Numbered from the stretch's first letter, positions 1 to 10,299 are shown. The stretch: 64,000 nucleotides of DNA from Flavobacterium cerinum (GCF_024496085.1 NZ_CP101751.1:2356001-2420000); one strand, 5' to 3'. Numbers and translations: made by a program. Notes: generated from the letters alone by a model not told the origin.

Positions 1-1376
1 GTACGTTTATAAACACTATTTTCATCTGAAGTTATAATCTGTAATTGCATCGCTTTATCCTTAGTAAAATCACCAAAAGTTAAGCTGATATCACCAATAG
101 TAAAATGATGTACTTCTTTTGCAGGCTGAATAAATGCGGTAACATTATCCCATAATTGTGTTAACTTAAGCAGGTCTCTTTCGTTTGTTATAGCGATTAT
201 ATAGCCGGAACGAAGTTCATAATTACCGGTATAGCTTTCAAGTAGCGCAGGTGGAACGGTTATAACTTCTTCTATAACTTTCTTTTTTGCTTCGGTAGGC
301 ATTTCCGTTTTCGGATAAGTATATTTTTCGCCTAATAACTGACTTACAGTTGCATCTAAAATAGTATAACGTTCAAAATCATCATCGTTTGCTAAAATTA
401 CCACAGCTACTTTATCATCCGGAAAATAAGCGGTTATGGGATGAAAGCCGATCAGATCACCGCCATGACTGATCATCATATGGTTGTTATATTTAAAATG
501 AAACAAACCTTTAGTATAAAGAAAGCCTTTTCCTTTAGCCGGATTTTCGGTTAACATTGTAGTCCAGAAAGCAGTACCGAAAGTACGGTGGGTTTCCATT
601 TCGGATAACCATTTTTGCAGATCTTTAGTCGTACTATAGACACTGCCACCGCCAACAGAAAATTCATCGATGTCATTGGAATTATAAGAGTTTCCGTCAT
701 ATTGATAGCCTATTGCTGCCTTTTTTACTTTGTTGTTCGGTTTTATAACATAACGGGTGTTTGTCATCTTTAGCGGACGGAAGATATTTTCTTCTGCAAA
801 TGTGGTTATAGCCTGGCCGGATACTTTTTCAACAATTTGCACCAGACACCAATAACCGGAATTACTGTAGCTCCATTGGGTACCGGATTCGCTATTCAGT
901 TCCTGCACACTGAGTAAAGCTTTAATCGCTTCTGCATTATAAGTATCGGAATTTTCACCTCTTAACATGGCCAAAGCACGATAATCTTTTAATCCTCCGG
1001 TATGATGTAATAATTGATCAATCGTTATTTTTTCAGCATATTCCGGGAATTCAGGGATATAGTGTCTTAGATTATCGGTGAATTTTAGTTTTCCCTGTTT
1101 TTCTAAAAGTACAATACAGGCTGCTGTAAATTGCTTGGAGGTTGAAGCCAGTGCGAATACGGTTTTATCACTGATCTTTTCTTCCTTTTTAAGATTCGCA
1201 TATCCGGCATGCTTATGATATAGCGTTTTTCCGTTTTTAGAGACAAGTACTGAAAAACCGGGTGTTTTTCTTCCTTTGTAATGGTGTATAATAGAATCAA
1301 TGGGTTTAAAGTAATCCTGAGCATTGACAGGAATTCCGATCATTATAATTACCCAAAACAATATAAGTTTTTTCAT
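1..1376 (-). CDS. Secreted serine hydrolase, beta-lactamase family (3' end cut by window edge)
   Basis: Reads from ATG 1376-1374 leftward to the window edge with no stop, so at least 458 residues are visible and the C-terminus is missing. Residues 1-19 form a signal peptide ending VNAQ. The class C beta-lactamase / penicillin-binding-protein fold is shown by Ser78-x-x-Lys81 (STSK), Tyr170-Ser-Asn172 and a His304-Gly-Gly in place of the KTG triad. Known members hydrolyse peptides, esters or cell-wall amides; the substrate cannot be read from sequence. It is divergent from the TetR gene at 1568, which makes that regulator a possible controller. A second, unrelated-length member of the same fold lies at 2781-4433. 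Confidence 0.85.
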   Translation of the reverse strand, partial: MKKLILFWVIIMIGIPVNAQDYFKPIDSIIHHYKGRKTPGFSVLVSKNGKTLYHKHAGYANLKKEEKISDKTVFALASTSKQFTAACIVLLEKQGKLKFTDNLRHYIPEFPEYAEKITIDQLLHHTGGLKDYRALAMLRGENSDTYNAEAIKALLSVQELNSESGTQWSYSNSGYWCLVQIVEKVSGQAITTFAEENIFRPLKMTNTRYVIKPNNKVKKAAIGYQYDGNSYNSNDIDEFSVGGGSVYSTTKDLQKWLSEMETHRTFGTAFWTTMLTENPAKGKGFLYTKGLFHFKYNNHMMISHGGDLIGFHPITAYFPDDKVAVVILANDDDFERYTILDATVSQLLGEKYTYPKTEMPTEAKKKVIEEVITVPPALLESYTGNYELRSGYIIAITNERDLLKLTQLWDNVTAFIQPAKEVHHFTIGDISLTFGDFTKDKAMQLQIITSDENSVYKR

Positions 1377-1531
1377 TTTGAAGACATTACGTTGTCACTA
1401 GTTAAGTGAAAACCGACAGGGCTTCCTGTTTTGAAAGCCCTAAACCGATTTAAATAGTAAACTGTTAGTTGATGATTGATGAGGTACAAAAATAGAAATA
1501 AAACACTTAATGGTGTCTTAATTTTTTTTAT

Positions 1532-1539
1532 TAGTTTTG
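1532..1539 (+). promoter_or_regulatory. Putative -7 element of the TetR gene
   Basis: TAGTTTTG matches the Bacteroidota -7 consensus TAnnTTTG at all fixed positions and lies 28 bp before the ATG at 1568. I see no clear -33 TTG at the usual distance, so the call rests on one element only. Confidence 0.3.
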
Positions 1540-1567
1540 TTCTATTGGCAACCTATTAATAATCAGT

Positions 1568-2218
1568 ATGGAAAGAAAATCAACATCGGGTACAATTCGG
1601 AATAAGGAACGCAGTAAAGAAAAATTTATGGAAGCGGTAGGAGAAATTTTAACGAAAGAAGGATATTTGGGTTTAAAAGTAAATACAATCGCAGCAACTG
1701 CCGGAGTTGATAAAAAAATGATATACAACTACTTTGGCGGAACTGATCAATTGATTGATACTTATGTAACCTCTCAGGATTTCTGGAGTAATGTAAAGGA
1801 AGATAGTGTTGAAATTAATGATGGCGGTAGGGAATTTTCAAAGAAAAGCCTGACAGCACAATTTGATTATGTATCCCAAAATAAAAGCCTGCAAAACATA
1901 CTGCTTTGGGGATTGGCCGAAAAAAGGAGTTCTTTACAACATATAGCCGGAGAGCGGGAGCGAAACGGAGAACAATTGCTAACACAAATTACCGATCCGT
2001 ATTTTGCCGAAAATGCAACCCAATATCGGGCTATCATGGCTATATTGATCTCCGGAATTTATTACCTGAACCTGTATAAAGACGGTAATTGTGATACGTT
2101 TTGCGGAATAGATCTGACAAAAGAAACAGGATTGGATACAATAAAAAAGGCCATTGAAAAATTGATTGACCTTGTTTATGATGATCAAAATAAAAAAAGC
2201 CAGATTTTAAAGAAATAG
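1568..2218 (+). CDS. TetR/AcrR family transcriptional regulator
   Basis: A 216-residue protein with the TetR N-terminal helix-turn-helix at about residues 18-62 (AAxAGVxKKMIYNYFGGTDQL, where the YNYF segment is the recognition helix and start of helix 4). The remaining residues form a helical ligand-binding/dimer domain that is variable in this family. TetR proteins usually repress their own or a neighbouring gene until a small molecule binds. The divergent secreted hydrolase at 1-1376 is the natural candidate target. The stop codon lies 5 bp from the convergent stop of the DinB-like gene. Confidence 0.85.
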   Translation: MERKSTSGTIRNKERSKEKFMEAVGEILTKEGYLGLKVNTIAATAGVDKKMIYNYFGGTDQLIDTYVTSQDFWSNVKEDSVEINDGGREFSKKSLTAQFDYVSQNKSLQNILLWGLAEKRSSLQHIAGERERNGEQLLTQITDPYFAENATQYRAIMAILISGIYYLNLYKDGNCDTFCGIDLTKETGLDTIKKAIEKLIDLVYDDQNKKSQILKK

Positions 2219-2223
2219 GCTAA

Positions 2224-2754
2224 CTACAGCCGTAATCCATAATCAAAACGTTTGTTGATCACCCGTATTAACATTCCCAATTGTCCGCAATGATACCCGG
2301 TGTGTTGGATATTCCATTCAATGGCTTCTCTTTTATTTTTTGCAATCGGATGTGGAAATCCGGTCGGTTCCAATGGGAATTCCAGGATATCATCTGATAG
2401 TTGGCTTAGGATTTCGATCGATTTTTGCTGAATAAAGACAAGATCCCGAAATAACTCGTTCGGATTAAAACGCCCGATACTGTCATTCGGTGAACCGGAT
2501 GTAAAATAAACACCGTATTTTTTTAACGGCAATGTCTGTAACAGGTCTGTTTGCATACCGATGATAACCCAAACGGAATGGTAATAATGACTAACAATCA
2601 GATGACCGACCTGCCAGTTTACCGTAGTCTCCATTATATCGGGCATAATATCCCATTTTTCATAAGGAACGGATTGCAGAAGGGTATTGGTTTGTTTGTA
2701 GACATTTTCTGTCTGACGTAATAAGATTTCCGTTTCTTTCATTTTAATGGCCAA
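2224..2754 (-). CDS. DinB-superfamily protein (DinB_2-like)
   Basis: A 176-residue helical-bundle protein of the DinB/YfiT superfamily. The metal-binding histidines typical of the fold are visible as GHLIVSH near residue 50 and in IQHTGYHCGQL near residue 155. Family members are often metal-dependent transferases using small thiols, or are uncharacterised stress proteins; the exact reaction is not known here. ATG at 2754 is used; a second in-frame ATG lies four codons downstream. The gene is convergent with the TetR gene and is followed by the hydrolase gene at 2781-4433, transcribed in the same direction from upstream. Confidence 0.7.
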   Translation of the reverse strand: MAIKMKETEILLRQTENVYKQTNTLLQSVPYEKWDIMPDIMETTVNWQVGHLIVSHYYHSVWVIIGMQTDLLQTLPLKKYGVYFTSGSPNDSIGRFNPNELFRDLVFIQQKSIEILSQLSDDILEFPLEPTGFPHPIAKNKREAIEWNIQHTGYHCGQLGMLIRVINKRFDYGLRL

Positions 2755-2780
2755 TTAAACAAAATGATGTTTTTTATTTT

Positions 2781-4433
2781 CTAAGGATTTAGTAGTGCAG
2801 GTAATAGATATTCCGTCACTATTTTTTCGACTTGAGAATGAGCATATGACTGATTATAGGCAGTGGCAGTAATTACAATAACCAAAGGCAACTCCTGAAA
2901 AATATAAATTTTATTACCGCCGTTTCCGCTACAGGCATAAGCCTCATAATTTTTTCCGTTGACAGTAAAAAGTTCACGCCAGAACAGATAACCGTAACCT
3001 TTGTTGTGCTCATTTTCGGGGAAATAATTAGTAAAGGATTTAGTAACCCACGATTGCGGAATAAGCTGTTTTCCGTTCCATTTTCCTTTGTTTTGATAAA
3101 GCTGACCGTATCGCGCCAGATCGAGTGTATTCAATTGTAATCCTCCGGCCGTATTGGCTACTTTTTGAGGGGTATATTGCCATTTATAATTCCGGATACC
3201 TAAAGGATGAAACAGTTTTTGATCCGCATACGTTTCCAATCCACCGGGAACATTTTGATGGAGTATATCACCGATTAAAACGACTCCGGCTGTAAAATAA
3301 TTCCATTGCTCTCCGTTTCTTTTGTTGCGGTCAACCGGCAGATTGAGTGTAAACTGAACCCAATTAGCTGTCGGATACATATTTTCTTCATTACCGGGCG
3401 AATCGGAATCAAAATCAAAACCATCAAAAACAGAACTCATTGTCAACAGGTTTTTTAAGGTGACGCTATCTTTTTGCACATCATAATGATCATATTTTTT
3501 CAGCTCATAGAAATCCTTTAGTGATTGGTTTTCACTTTTAATATACCTGTCTTGAATTGCGATTCCCGTTAGGGTTGAAGCAAAGGATTTCCCAACGGAA
3601 CGCGTATCGTGAAGCGTATTTCGGTTGGCTTCATTAAAATATTCTTCGAGTAATAGTTTTCCGTTTTTAATCACAGCAATACTAGTGATGTTTTTAAAAC
3701 GTTTTTCGGCAATTCGTTTATTTAATTCCTCAATTTTTTTCCGGTTTAAAGGTTCTTTTGAGAGTGGCCAGTTACTACCGGGTTGTATGACTTGTAAGGC
3801 TATTTGTTTTGCTGTTAATTGAATAACCGGCGTACTAAAGTTTAGTTCACCGGATGCGATTACGGTTCCGGTTTTGATACCGTTTACTGTTTTAAGATAA
3901 GGACGTACTTCAATTTTTAACAGATGTTTGCCGCCGAATAATGCATCGCTTCCGCCATTTCCATAATAAAAGCGTCCCCAGAGAAAACGCCCCCAACTGT
4001 CTTCATTTGTTATACTGATCAATGGAATACGAAATTGCGTCCATTGATTTTTACTTTGAACTGTTCCGGCACCGGTAGTAAGGTTTTCGGTATAAATCAG
4101 CTTATTATCGACATAAAAAGAAAATTGATAATTTCCGTTTTGAATTAATTGCTCAACCGATAATGTTTGATCAAGCTGATGCAGGTAATTCGTTAAGGAA
4201 TTGGCCAGAAAAAAGCGGGCTGCTAAAGGTTGGCCTTCCTTTAATTCAAAACTGTCGATAAAATCAGAAGCCGCGATTTGTTGGCTATCGGAAGGTTGGG
4301 AAAGAAAAACAATTTTCCCGGAATATTGTCGGTGAATCGGATTATCAATTGCATTTGGTGTGACAATGTTTTGTGCCGATAAAAAAGGAAGTCCGATAAA
4401 GAGGTAAATAATACAAAGTACCCAGGTTTTCAT
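2781..4433 (-). CDS. Secreted serine hydrolase, beta-lactamase family, with N-terminal extension
   Basis: A 550-residue exported protein. The signal peptide is residues 1-20 (hydrophobic, cleavage after LSA-Q). Residues about 35-205 form a beta-rich region outside the catalytic fold. The beta-lactamase/transpeptidase-like domain begins near 235: nucleophile Ser279 in SVGK (Ser-x-x-Lys282), Tyr379 in WNYFTAG in place of the usual Tyr-x-Asn, and a CSGNGGNK segment near the C-terminus in place of KTG. The likely role is periplasmic or surface ester/peptide hydrolysis; the substrate is unknown. It lies downstream of the AraC gene at 4507-5322 on the same strand. Confidence 0.8.
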   Translation of the reverse strand: MKTWVLCIIYLFIGLPFLSAQNIVTPNAIDNPIHRQYSGKIVFLSQPSDSQQIAASDFIDSFELKEGQPLAARFFLANSLTNYLHQLDQTLSVEQLIQNGNYQFSFYVDNKLIYTENLTTGAGTVQSKNQWTQFRIPLISITNEDSWGRFLWGRFYYGNGGSDALFGGKHLLKIEVRPYLKTVNGIKTGTVIASGELNFSTPVIQLTAKQIALQVIQPGSNWPLSKEPLNRKKIEELNKRIAEKRFKNITSIAVIKNGKLLLEEYFNEANRNTLHDTRSVGKSFASTLTGIAIQDRYIKSENQSLKDFYELKKYDHYDVQKDSVTLKNLLTMSSVFDGFDFDSDSPGNEENMYPTANWVQFTLNLPVDRNKRNGEQWNYFTAGVVLIGDILHQNVPGGLETYADQKLFHPLGIRNYKWQYTPQKVANTAGGLQLNTLDLARYGQLYQNKGKWNGKQLIPQSWVTKSFTNYFPENEHNKGYGYLFWRELFTVNGKNYEAYACSGNGGNKIYIFQELPLVIVITATAYNQSYAHSQVEKIVTEYLLPALLNP

Positions 4434-4506
4434 ATTTTGTTTTTTGATTGATGATGTGCTGCTAAAATACTCTTTATAAAAATACCGGTATAGAATGAAA
4501 TTAACA

Positions 4507-5322
4507 TTAAGGCTGTAAAAACTTACGATAGTGTAAAGGAGTTATTCCCAACTGTTCTTTAAAACAGCGGTTAAAATGACTTTGATCGGAGAAACCCGAT
4601 TCCAAAGCAATAGCTGCAAGTGATTTATGTCGAACGGATAATAAATGCAAGGCTTTTTTGATTTTGATTTTCCGAATGTATTCGCCTAGTGAACAACCGA
4701 AAAACTTTGGAAAATAACGGGATAGATGTACCGGATGGATACTAAATAATTCCGACAAATCGGATAATGTCCATTCGCTGATATCCTGTTCATGAAGTAA
4801 TTCCCGTAACGGATTAATCCATGAAGGAGCGGTATTGATCATTTCCTTATTTTGTGTCTTGATCGTGTTTAAAGCCTCCAGAAGTAAAAGCTCAGTTGTA
4901 ATAGATGTCAGGTTATCTGAAAGGAGACTCTCTTTAAAAAGCTGATAAAAAATTAAATTGGCATCCGGATCTTTTACAGAAAAACTGCCCTGTAAATCAT
5001 GTGTATTCCAATCGCGTTTTGTAAACCAATCATGCTCCATTTCAATATGAAAGCCTCGCGTATATCCGGGTGGTTTTATATTATAATGGGCATCGTCCCA
5101 ATTGTGGAATAGGAGCGAACCGGCCGAACAATGATAGGTTTCTTTTCGGTTGGTTTCGATTACCTGACCTTGTAGAATAAAAGTAAAATAGGGATTTTCA
5201 TGATAATGCCAGTCTACTTTTTCATGAGTATATTCGGTATCGGTTATGGTGAGTCCGTCCAATGTGAGCCGTCTGTTGGTTTCCCCGAAAAATTGACCTT
5301 TTTGTAATAGCTGCATACGCAA
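4507..5322 (-). CDS. AraC family transcriptional regulator
   Basis: A 271-residue protein with two regions. Residues about 30-120 form a cupin-like sensing domain (HYHENPYFTFILQG and the LFHNWDDAHYN segment). Residues about 170-268 carry the double helix-turn-helix of the AraC/XylS family (LSELFSIHPVHLSRYF, then ALESGFSDQSHFNRCFKEQLGITPLHYRK split across the second motif). It probably senses a small ligand and activates nearby genes; the hydrolase immediately downstream on the same strand is a candidate. The start used gives MRMQLL; the second Met two codons later is equally possible. Confidence 0.85.
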   Translation of the reverse strand: MRMQLLQKGQFFGETNRRLTLDGLTITDTEYTHEKVDWHYHENPYFTFILQGQVIETNRKETYHCSAGSLLFHNWDDAHYNIKPPGYTRGFHIEMEHDWFTKRDWNTHDLQGSFSVKDPDANLIFYQLFKESLLSDNLTSITTELLLLEALNTIKTQNKEMINTAPSWINPLRELLHEQDISEWTLSDLSELFSIHPVHLSRYFPKFFGCSLGEYIRKIKIKKALHLLSVRHKSLAAIALESGFSDQSHFNRCFKEQLGITPLHYRKFLQP

Positions 5323-5628
5323 ATATAGAAAAGTTACCGTGTTTTGATCTGTAGGTTAATTGTGAAATTTTAAAAGTAGGTTTGATATCGGGATAATCAA
5401 TGGATATTTCTAAAATAATTGATCAATAATATTACAAATTAGATATTGAATTGAAAATTTAACAGTTTTTAATCCACTTTCAGATAAAATAATTTAAATT
5501 TTGATTAACGATTACTTTTAAATAATTGATCACTTTTTTATTGGCTATTAACAAATAACAATTTAAATTGCAATAAAATTATTTAAGAAAATTTTTACAA
5601 ATAATTAAAATCAACCAACCAATAAAAT
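5323..5628. other. AT-rich intergenic region with a repeated 13-mer
   Basis: No gene is seen in these 306 bp between the divergent AraC gene and the 5629 cluster. AAATAATTGATCA occurs at 5413-5425 and again at 5520-5532; the first copy is part of the palindrome ATTGATCAAT. It presumably holds promoters for both flanking genes, but I could not find a complete -33/-7 pair. Confidence 0.35.
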
Positions 5629-7068
5629 ATGGATTTCCAACAAGAACTTAATGACATTTTTGAGATTATAAAAGATACACTTCCCGCTGGTGTAGAATTC
5701 ATAACGTATAACATTCCATCGTATTCCGGTAATGGCTCTAGCGGTAAATCCTACTTTACCATTGTCGACGGAAAAGCGAACAGAGAGACAATTCCCAATG
5801 TGTTAAAAAGCGACCGCGAACATCGCAATAATGACATAAACAGACGTATCAGAAAAGCCGAATTCGATATTACCGTTGCTCAGGAACCGGGACGTTTTGT
5901 TGTCTTTTCGATTTCGAAAGAAAACGGATATAGCTACAGAATCGCCACTCCGGAAGAGTTGGTACAATTCACAAAATTAGATCTAATAACAATTGTCGAT
6001 CCGGGAATGCGCAAGGAGGTTTTTGCCGAAGTCGCTCCGGATAAAAAAACGGGTAAACCGGATGTCGTAGGAAGACAAATACTCTATTACGCAAACGGAG
6101 AAGTAAAGGAATATACGGGCGTACCGGCTTCCGATTTTGCAAGAGCGGCTTTTCATGCACTCGACGGAAAACTCAAATTTGTATATGTAATGATTTCCGA
6201 AACGGATGTGATCATCAAAACATCACCTGCAATTCCGGGTGTGACGGAATTATATGAAATCAACGAAGATTTGACGTTGGATGTATCCAAAATCGAAAAT
6301 ATTTACGAATTTCTGGAATCATTCAGCGAAGCCAAAATCGAAAAAGCTTTGGAAGCATTGGAAGCGAATCCGGAATTCAAAGCTAAAGCCGAAAAGCGCT
6401 ACGGCGAATTTATTAAAGTAAGAGTCGGAAAAGAGGCGGGTATCGAAAGTTTCGAAAAAGCAGCATTGACGCGTAAGGAAGTCGAACTGTTTAGCGATCA
6501 GCATTTTGTCAAAAAAGTGATTTCACTATCGCGTTTGTATGAAGAGGAATGCCAGACGATTGTCGATTTTATAGGAAGTATGATCATGAGTCATCTCGAC
6601 ATTCACGAATTTAAAAAACGTATGGAAGCCACCGAAAGCGAAGAGGAGTTGAAAGCGTTTTATGATGTGGCAGCCGAAAAAGTCAAAAAGGGAATACAGG
6701 CCGAAGTGAAGGTCTATAACAAAGGCTGGTTCGGAGAAATAAGCGAAATGCTCGCAAACCATAAAGTAGAACAACTGATGTTCGAAAAAACAGATTTTAG
6801 TCTCGAAAACAACGACGCACTCAAAGGGTTTATGTTCTACTTAGACCTGAATAAAGGAAGAGAGTTGTATTTCGATATCTACCAGTCGTACTTTAATAAC
6901 CCTACGGAATTCTTCTGGTTCTTGCCGAATGTACCTCAAACGGCATGGGGCGATACCACTGTTAAATGGCCGGAATACACACTGAAATTTAGTAGAAAAG
7001 CAGCTTACAAAATCAACGACAGCGGCAGATGGAAAACACATATCCCGGAACCGGCTGGTAAAGAATAA
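5629..7068 (+). CDS. Uncharacterised 479-residue cytoplasmic protein (paralogue of the 23325 gene)
   Basis: No family recognised. There is no signal peptide or membrane segment; the protein is acidic and rich in Glu/Lys helices (for example FSEAKIEKALEALEANPEF near 225-250), with a beta-rich C-terminal third ending WGDTTVKWPEYTLKF. Residues about 170-220 align by eye with the protein at 23325-24758: LDGKLKFVYV...IKTSPAIPG here against LDEQLKSIWF...VQTEPAFPE there. That makes the two distant paralogues. It is first in a same-strand run (5629-15047) with short gaps, so it is probably the lead gene of a long operon. Confidence 0.75.
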   Translation: MDFQQELNDIFEIIKDTLPAGVEFITYNIPSYSGNGSSGKSYFTIVDGKANRETIPNVLKSDREHRNNDINRRIRKAEFDITVAQEPGRFVVFSISKENGYSYRIATPEELVQFTKLDLITIVDPGMRKEVFAEVAPDKKTGKPDVVGRQILYYANGEVKEYTGVPASDFARAAFHALDGKLKFVYVMISETDVIIKTSPAIPGVTELYEINEDLTLDVSKIENIYEFLESFSEAKIEKALEALEANPEFKAKAEKRYGEFIKVRVGKEAGIESFEKAALTRKEVELFSDQHFVKKVISLSRLYEEECQTIVDFIGSMIMSHLDIHEFKKRMEATESEEELKAFYDVAAEKVKKGIQAEVKVYNKGWFGEISEMLANHKVEQLMFEKTDFSLENNDALKGFMFYLDLNKGRELYFDIYQSYFNNPTEFFWFLPNVPQTAWGDTTVKWPEYTLKFSRKAAYKINDSGRWKTHIPEPAGKE

Positions 7069-7120
7069 TTTTTAACTCATTTTCGTATCGCTTTTAAAAG
7101 AAATTAAACAATCTATTATT

Positions 7121-8716
7121 ATGGCTACACAAATGTACGAGGTGCAGTGGAACGACGCTGTGCCGGAAAAACCGATATTAACAAAACAAGAAATAATCAA
7201 TTATTGTCGTCATTTCGGACAGGCGACACCTGATCTTGACGAATTCCTGACGCGTTTTGATTTTGACGAATGGAAATGCATGCAACTTGCTTTTGATTAT
7301 GTTTACGGGAAACATTCCGATGAAAAAGGGGGAGTGGGAAGCGATGCCGTGACGTATCTCGGACTGATTGCAACGACGTTTCTTTCGGATGAAGGAGAAG
7401 CAAAACTACACGAATATGTCGGGAAAGAACGCTTTATGTATCCCGAAGACGACCGTACATCGTTTCAGGTTTTCGACGATTGTCCGCTTTGGATGATACA
7501 AGTCGTGGAAAAGGAAAAACAATATGCCGACTGTCTGTTTTTTATGCCGGCCGTTTTCTGGAAAGATGCACAAATGCGTGACGATTCCTATGGTTACGAA
7601 AAATATACAGTAGGTGACAATAGAACCTATCATCAATGGTATGGTGAATCAACAAATAATTACCGCCCGATTCGCTATTGGCGAAAACGGATCGGGTCCT
7701 ATTCACCGAATTTTATTGAACGCGAAGGAACCGCGATTGAATTCGGAATGGCAATTCCCGTTTTCGACAAATGGCAAAACCGTATTGTTTATTATGAAGG
7801 AAATAAATGTGACGTAATGTATTTTTACGATCTTGACAATCCCGAAATAAAACACGAGGCGAAAGGCTATCTTACCGAGTGGTATAACAGTTATTTTATG
7901 ATTACGCCCGAGGAATACCATTTCGGGCAAAAGGGTAGTCTGGTCATTACCGACAAACAATTCAATAAAATTTCCAAAACAAAAACGAACGTTTACAATA
8001 CGTTTGAAAATGATTTCTGGCGTGTTTTTCTCGATACAAAAGGTATTGTGATGATCAGAAAAGATACGAACGAAGAAAGACGTTTTAAGTACAGCGAAGT
8101 AAAAATGACCAATGATATTAAGAGGAACAATCCGACATCGCTTTCGATTTGGGCACTCGACGACAATACGGTAATTTTTCAGAAGGGTGGAACAATCATT
8201 TCGATCGACACCGACTTTATTATCAATATAACGGTTCTCGATAAAGTATTTAAAAAAGAAATTCCGGCCTATTTTTATAATTGTTCCGTTTGGGAGGTAT
8301 CACTTCAGCTTTCCGAAAATCGAAGATTGTTGTTTACAGATGAAGGTGTTTTTAAAATCGGGACAGATGGGAAAGTGGAATATTTTAATCCGAAGCTGAC
8401 TGAAATTACAGGCGAAGCTATTTTCTATAATGGTATTTATGACGAAGCGTTAGGCGGAATATGGTTTGTCACATCCAATGACCGACTGGTTTTTACCGAT
8501 GAAAATTTCGAAAAAGGCTATGTGTTTAACTATACCGAACAATTTTCCAATACGCATAGATCTGATTATTATTACAGTCAACTGTATTTCGACAAGGAAC
8601 AAAACCTTTGGACTTCGCACTATCGTGATAAACTATACAAAATCAACCGAAAAGAATTGGATAACAAGTTAAAAACGGCTGTTGCCTATTCTAAAAACCA
8701 ACTTCAAACATTCTAA
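7121..8716 (+). CDS. Uncharacterised 531-residue protein, first of a tandem paralogous pair
   Basis: Starts MATQMYEVQW. Family unknown. The N-terminal 100 residues include a conserved RHFGQ and FDFDEW. The C-terminal half is built of short beta-strand units with aromatic-Asp turns (GIWFVTSNDRLVFTDENFEKGYVF), which suggests a beta-propeller-like sheet; that is inference from pattern only. There is no export signal. The gene at 8722-10299 is a clear full-length paralogue beginning 5 bp after this stop, so this is a tandem duplication. The gap to the 5629 gene is 52 bp. Confidence 0.75.
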   Translation: MATQMYEVQWNDAVPEKPILTKQEIINYCRHFGQATPDLDEFLTRFDFDEWKCMQLAFDYVYGKHSDEKGGVGSDAVTYLGLIATTFLSDEGEAKLHEYVGKERFMYPEDDRTSFQVFDDCPLWMIQVVEKEKQYADCLFFMPAVFWKDAQMRDDSYGYEKYTVGDNRTYHQWYGESTNNYRPIRYWRKRIGSYSPNFIEREGTAIEFGMAIPVFDKWQNRIVYYEGNKCDVMYFYDLDNPEIKHEAKGYLTEWYNSYFMITPEEYHFGQKGSLVITDKQFNKISKTKTNVYNTFENDFWRVFLDTKGIVMIRKDTNEERRFKYSEVKMTNDIKRNNPTSLSIWALDDNTVIFQKGGTIISIDTDFIINITVLDKVFKKEIPAYFYNCSVWEVSLQLSENRRLLFTDEGVFKIGTDGKVEYFNPKLTEITGEAIFYNGIYDEALGGIWFVTSNDRLVFTDENFEKGYVFNYTEQFSNTHRSDYYYSQLYFDKEQNLWTSHYRDKLYKINRKELDNKLKTAVAYSKNQLQTF

Positions 8717-8721
8717 AACAG

Positions 8722-10299
8722 ATGGCTACACAAATTTTTGAGGTAGAGTGGGATGATACGCCTGCCGGAAAACCGATACTTTCAAAATCGGAAATTATTG
8801 ATTATGTCCGACATTTCGGGCAAGACACCAAAGAACTACATGAATTCCTGTCCCGTTTCGACTTTGACGAATGGGTTTGTATGGAACTTTTTGTGGATTA
8901 CATTTATGGACGAGTGGACAAAAGCGGTGAGGTAGGAAGTGATGCGGTGGAATATCTGAACATCGTTTCGGGTACTTTTTTTACCGAAGAAGCTGAACTG
9001 GCACTTCATAATTACGTTGGATTTGATAAAAAAGGATTTGAGTACAACTACGACGGATCGCCGCCATTCGCACCTTTTCCGGATTGTCCGCTTTGGATTG
9101 TTCAGGTGACAAAACAGGAAAAATATGAGTCGAGTGCGATTTTCTTTATGCCGGCAATTTGGTGGAAAGATGCGCGTATGACCAGTGAATCCTATGCCTA
9201 TAGTCATTTTACAGTGAATTCAAAATGGAACCAATGGTATAATGATCCTTTCGGAAAAAACCAGGATCAGAATATGTACTGGAGAAATCGAATAGGGAGT
9301 TATTCTCCGAATTTTATTGCCCGTGAAAACGGCTCGACGATTCCGTTCAATAGCTATAAAATTCATTTCGACACCTTTAGAAATCGGGTATTTTTAGAAG
9401 AATCACGATCGGAAGAATTATGTTATTACGATTTATCCGATTTTAAAACAGAACTTAGAACGCAGAATTTCCTTAAAGATAGCGCGAACGGATTTATCGA
9501 AAGTTCGGCCGACGGTTATCGCTTTTATACCGGGAAAAAATTATTGATCACCGATGCGAATTTCAATGTGATTTCGGAATCCGCTTCCAAAATTGTCAAT
9601 ATTTTCGAAGATGATTTCTGGAAAGTGGTACTCGATAACAAAGGGATTTTGATGACCAAAAAGGAATCGGGAGACGAAAAACGCTTTAAATATAGCGAGC
9701 TTAAACTCACGACTTCGGAGTATTCGAATAATCCGGATAGTTTGAAGATTTTCGTAAATGCAAACCGTTCGGTGATTTTCTTCGGAAGCCGGCTTTCGAT
9801 TGTAGATGTTTTGTTTCAAATAACGAATATAAAGTTGGATAGTTTGTTTAAAAAGGAAATCGCGCCTTATTATTATGGAAACGGACAAAAAAAGGAGCTC
9901 GTTGCACTTTCTGCGGAACGACAATTACTACTAACTGAGAATGGTGTTTTCGAACTGGGAAAAGACGAAACACCAAAAATAATCAACGAAAAGCTTAAGG
10001 AAATCACAGGGGAAGCCTTATTTTATAATGCTGTAAAAGACGATGCTTTAAACGGAATCTGGTTTATAGCCGGTATCGACCGACTGGTTTTTACCGACGA
10101 AAATTTTGAGAAAGGTTATGTGTTTAATTTTACAGAACAAGACCTTTCAGACGAGTATCTCAATACGTATCGTTGGAGCAATCTCTTTTTTGATCAGGAC
10201 GGGAATTTATGGTATTCGCTTTTCGGACCGATACTTTATAAGATTTCCCGTGCCGAACTCGAAAATAAACTAAAAACGGCTATCGCTTTCGGAAAATAA
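8722..10299 (+). CDS. Uncharacterised 525-residue protein, second of a tandem paralogous pair
   Basis: Paralogue of 7121-8716 over its full length. Shared features include MATQ-x-EV-x-W at the N-terminus, RHFGQ, the RFDFDEW segment, CPLWIVQV, RIGSYSPNFI, RFKYSE and DRLVFTDENFEKGYVF near the C-terminus. Sequence drift between the copies is large in the central region, so the duplication is old and both are kept intact. Function unknown; no signal peptide or membrane helix. It follows its partner by 5 bp, which indicates co-transcription. Keeping divergent copies side by side is typical of proteins that each recognise a different partner, but this is inference. Confidence 0.75.
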   Translation: MATQIFEVEWDDTPAGKPILSKSEIIDYVRHFGQDTKELHEFLSRFDFDEWVCMELFVDYIYGRVDKSGEVGSDAVEYLNIVSGTFFTEEAELALHNYVGFDKKGFEYNYDGSPPFAPFPDCPLWIVQVTKQEKYESSAIFFMPAIWWKDARMTSESYAYSHFTVNSKWNQWYNDPFGKNQDQNMYWRNRIGSYSPNFIARENGSTIPFNSYKIHFDTFRNRVFLEESRSEELCYYDLSDFKTELRTQNFLKDSANGFIESSADGYRFYTGKKLLITDANFNVISESASKIVNIFEDDFWKVVLDNKGILMTKKESGDEKRFKYSELKLTTSEYSNNPDSLKIFVNANRSVIFFGSRLSIVDVLFQITNIKLDSLFKKEIAPYYYGNGQKKELVALSAERQLLLTENGVFELGKDETPKIINEKLKEITGEALFYNAVKDDALNGIWFIAGIDRLVFTDENFEKGYVFNFTEQDLSDEYLNTYRWSNLFFDQDGNLWYSLFGPILYKISRAELENKLKTAIAFGK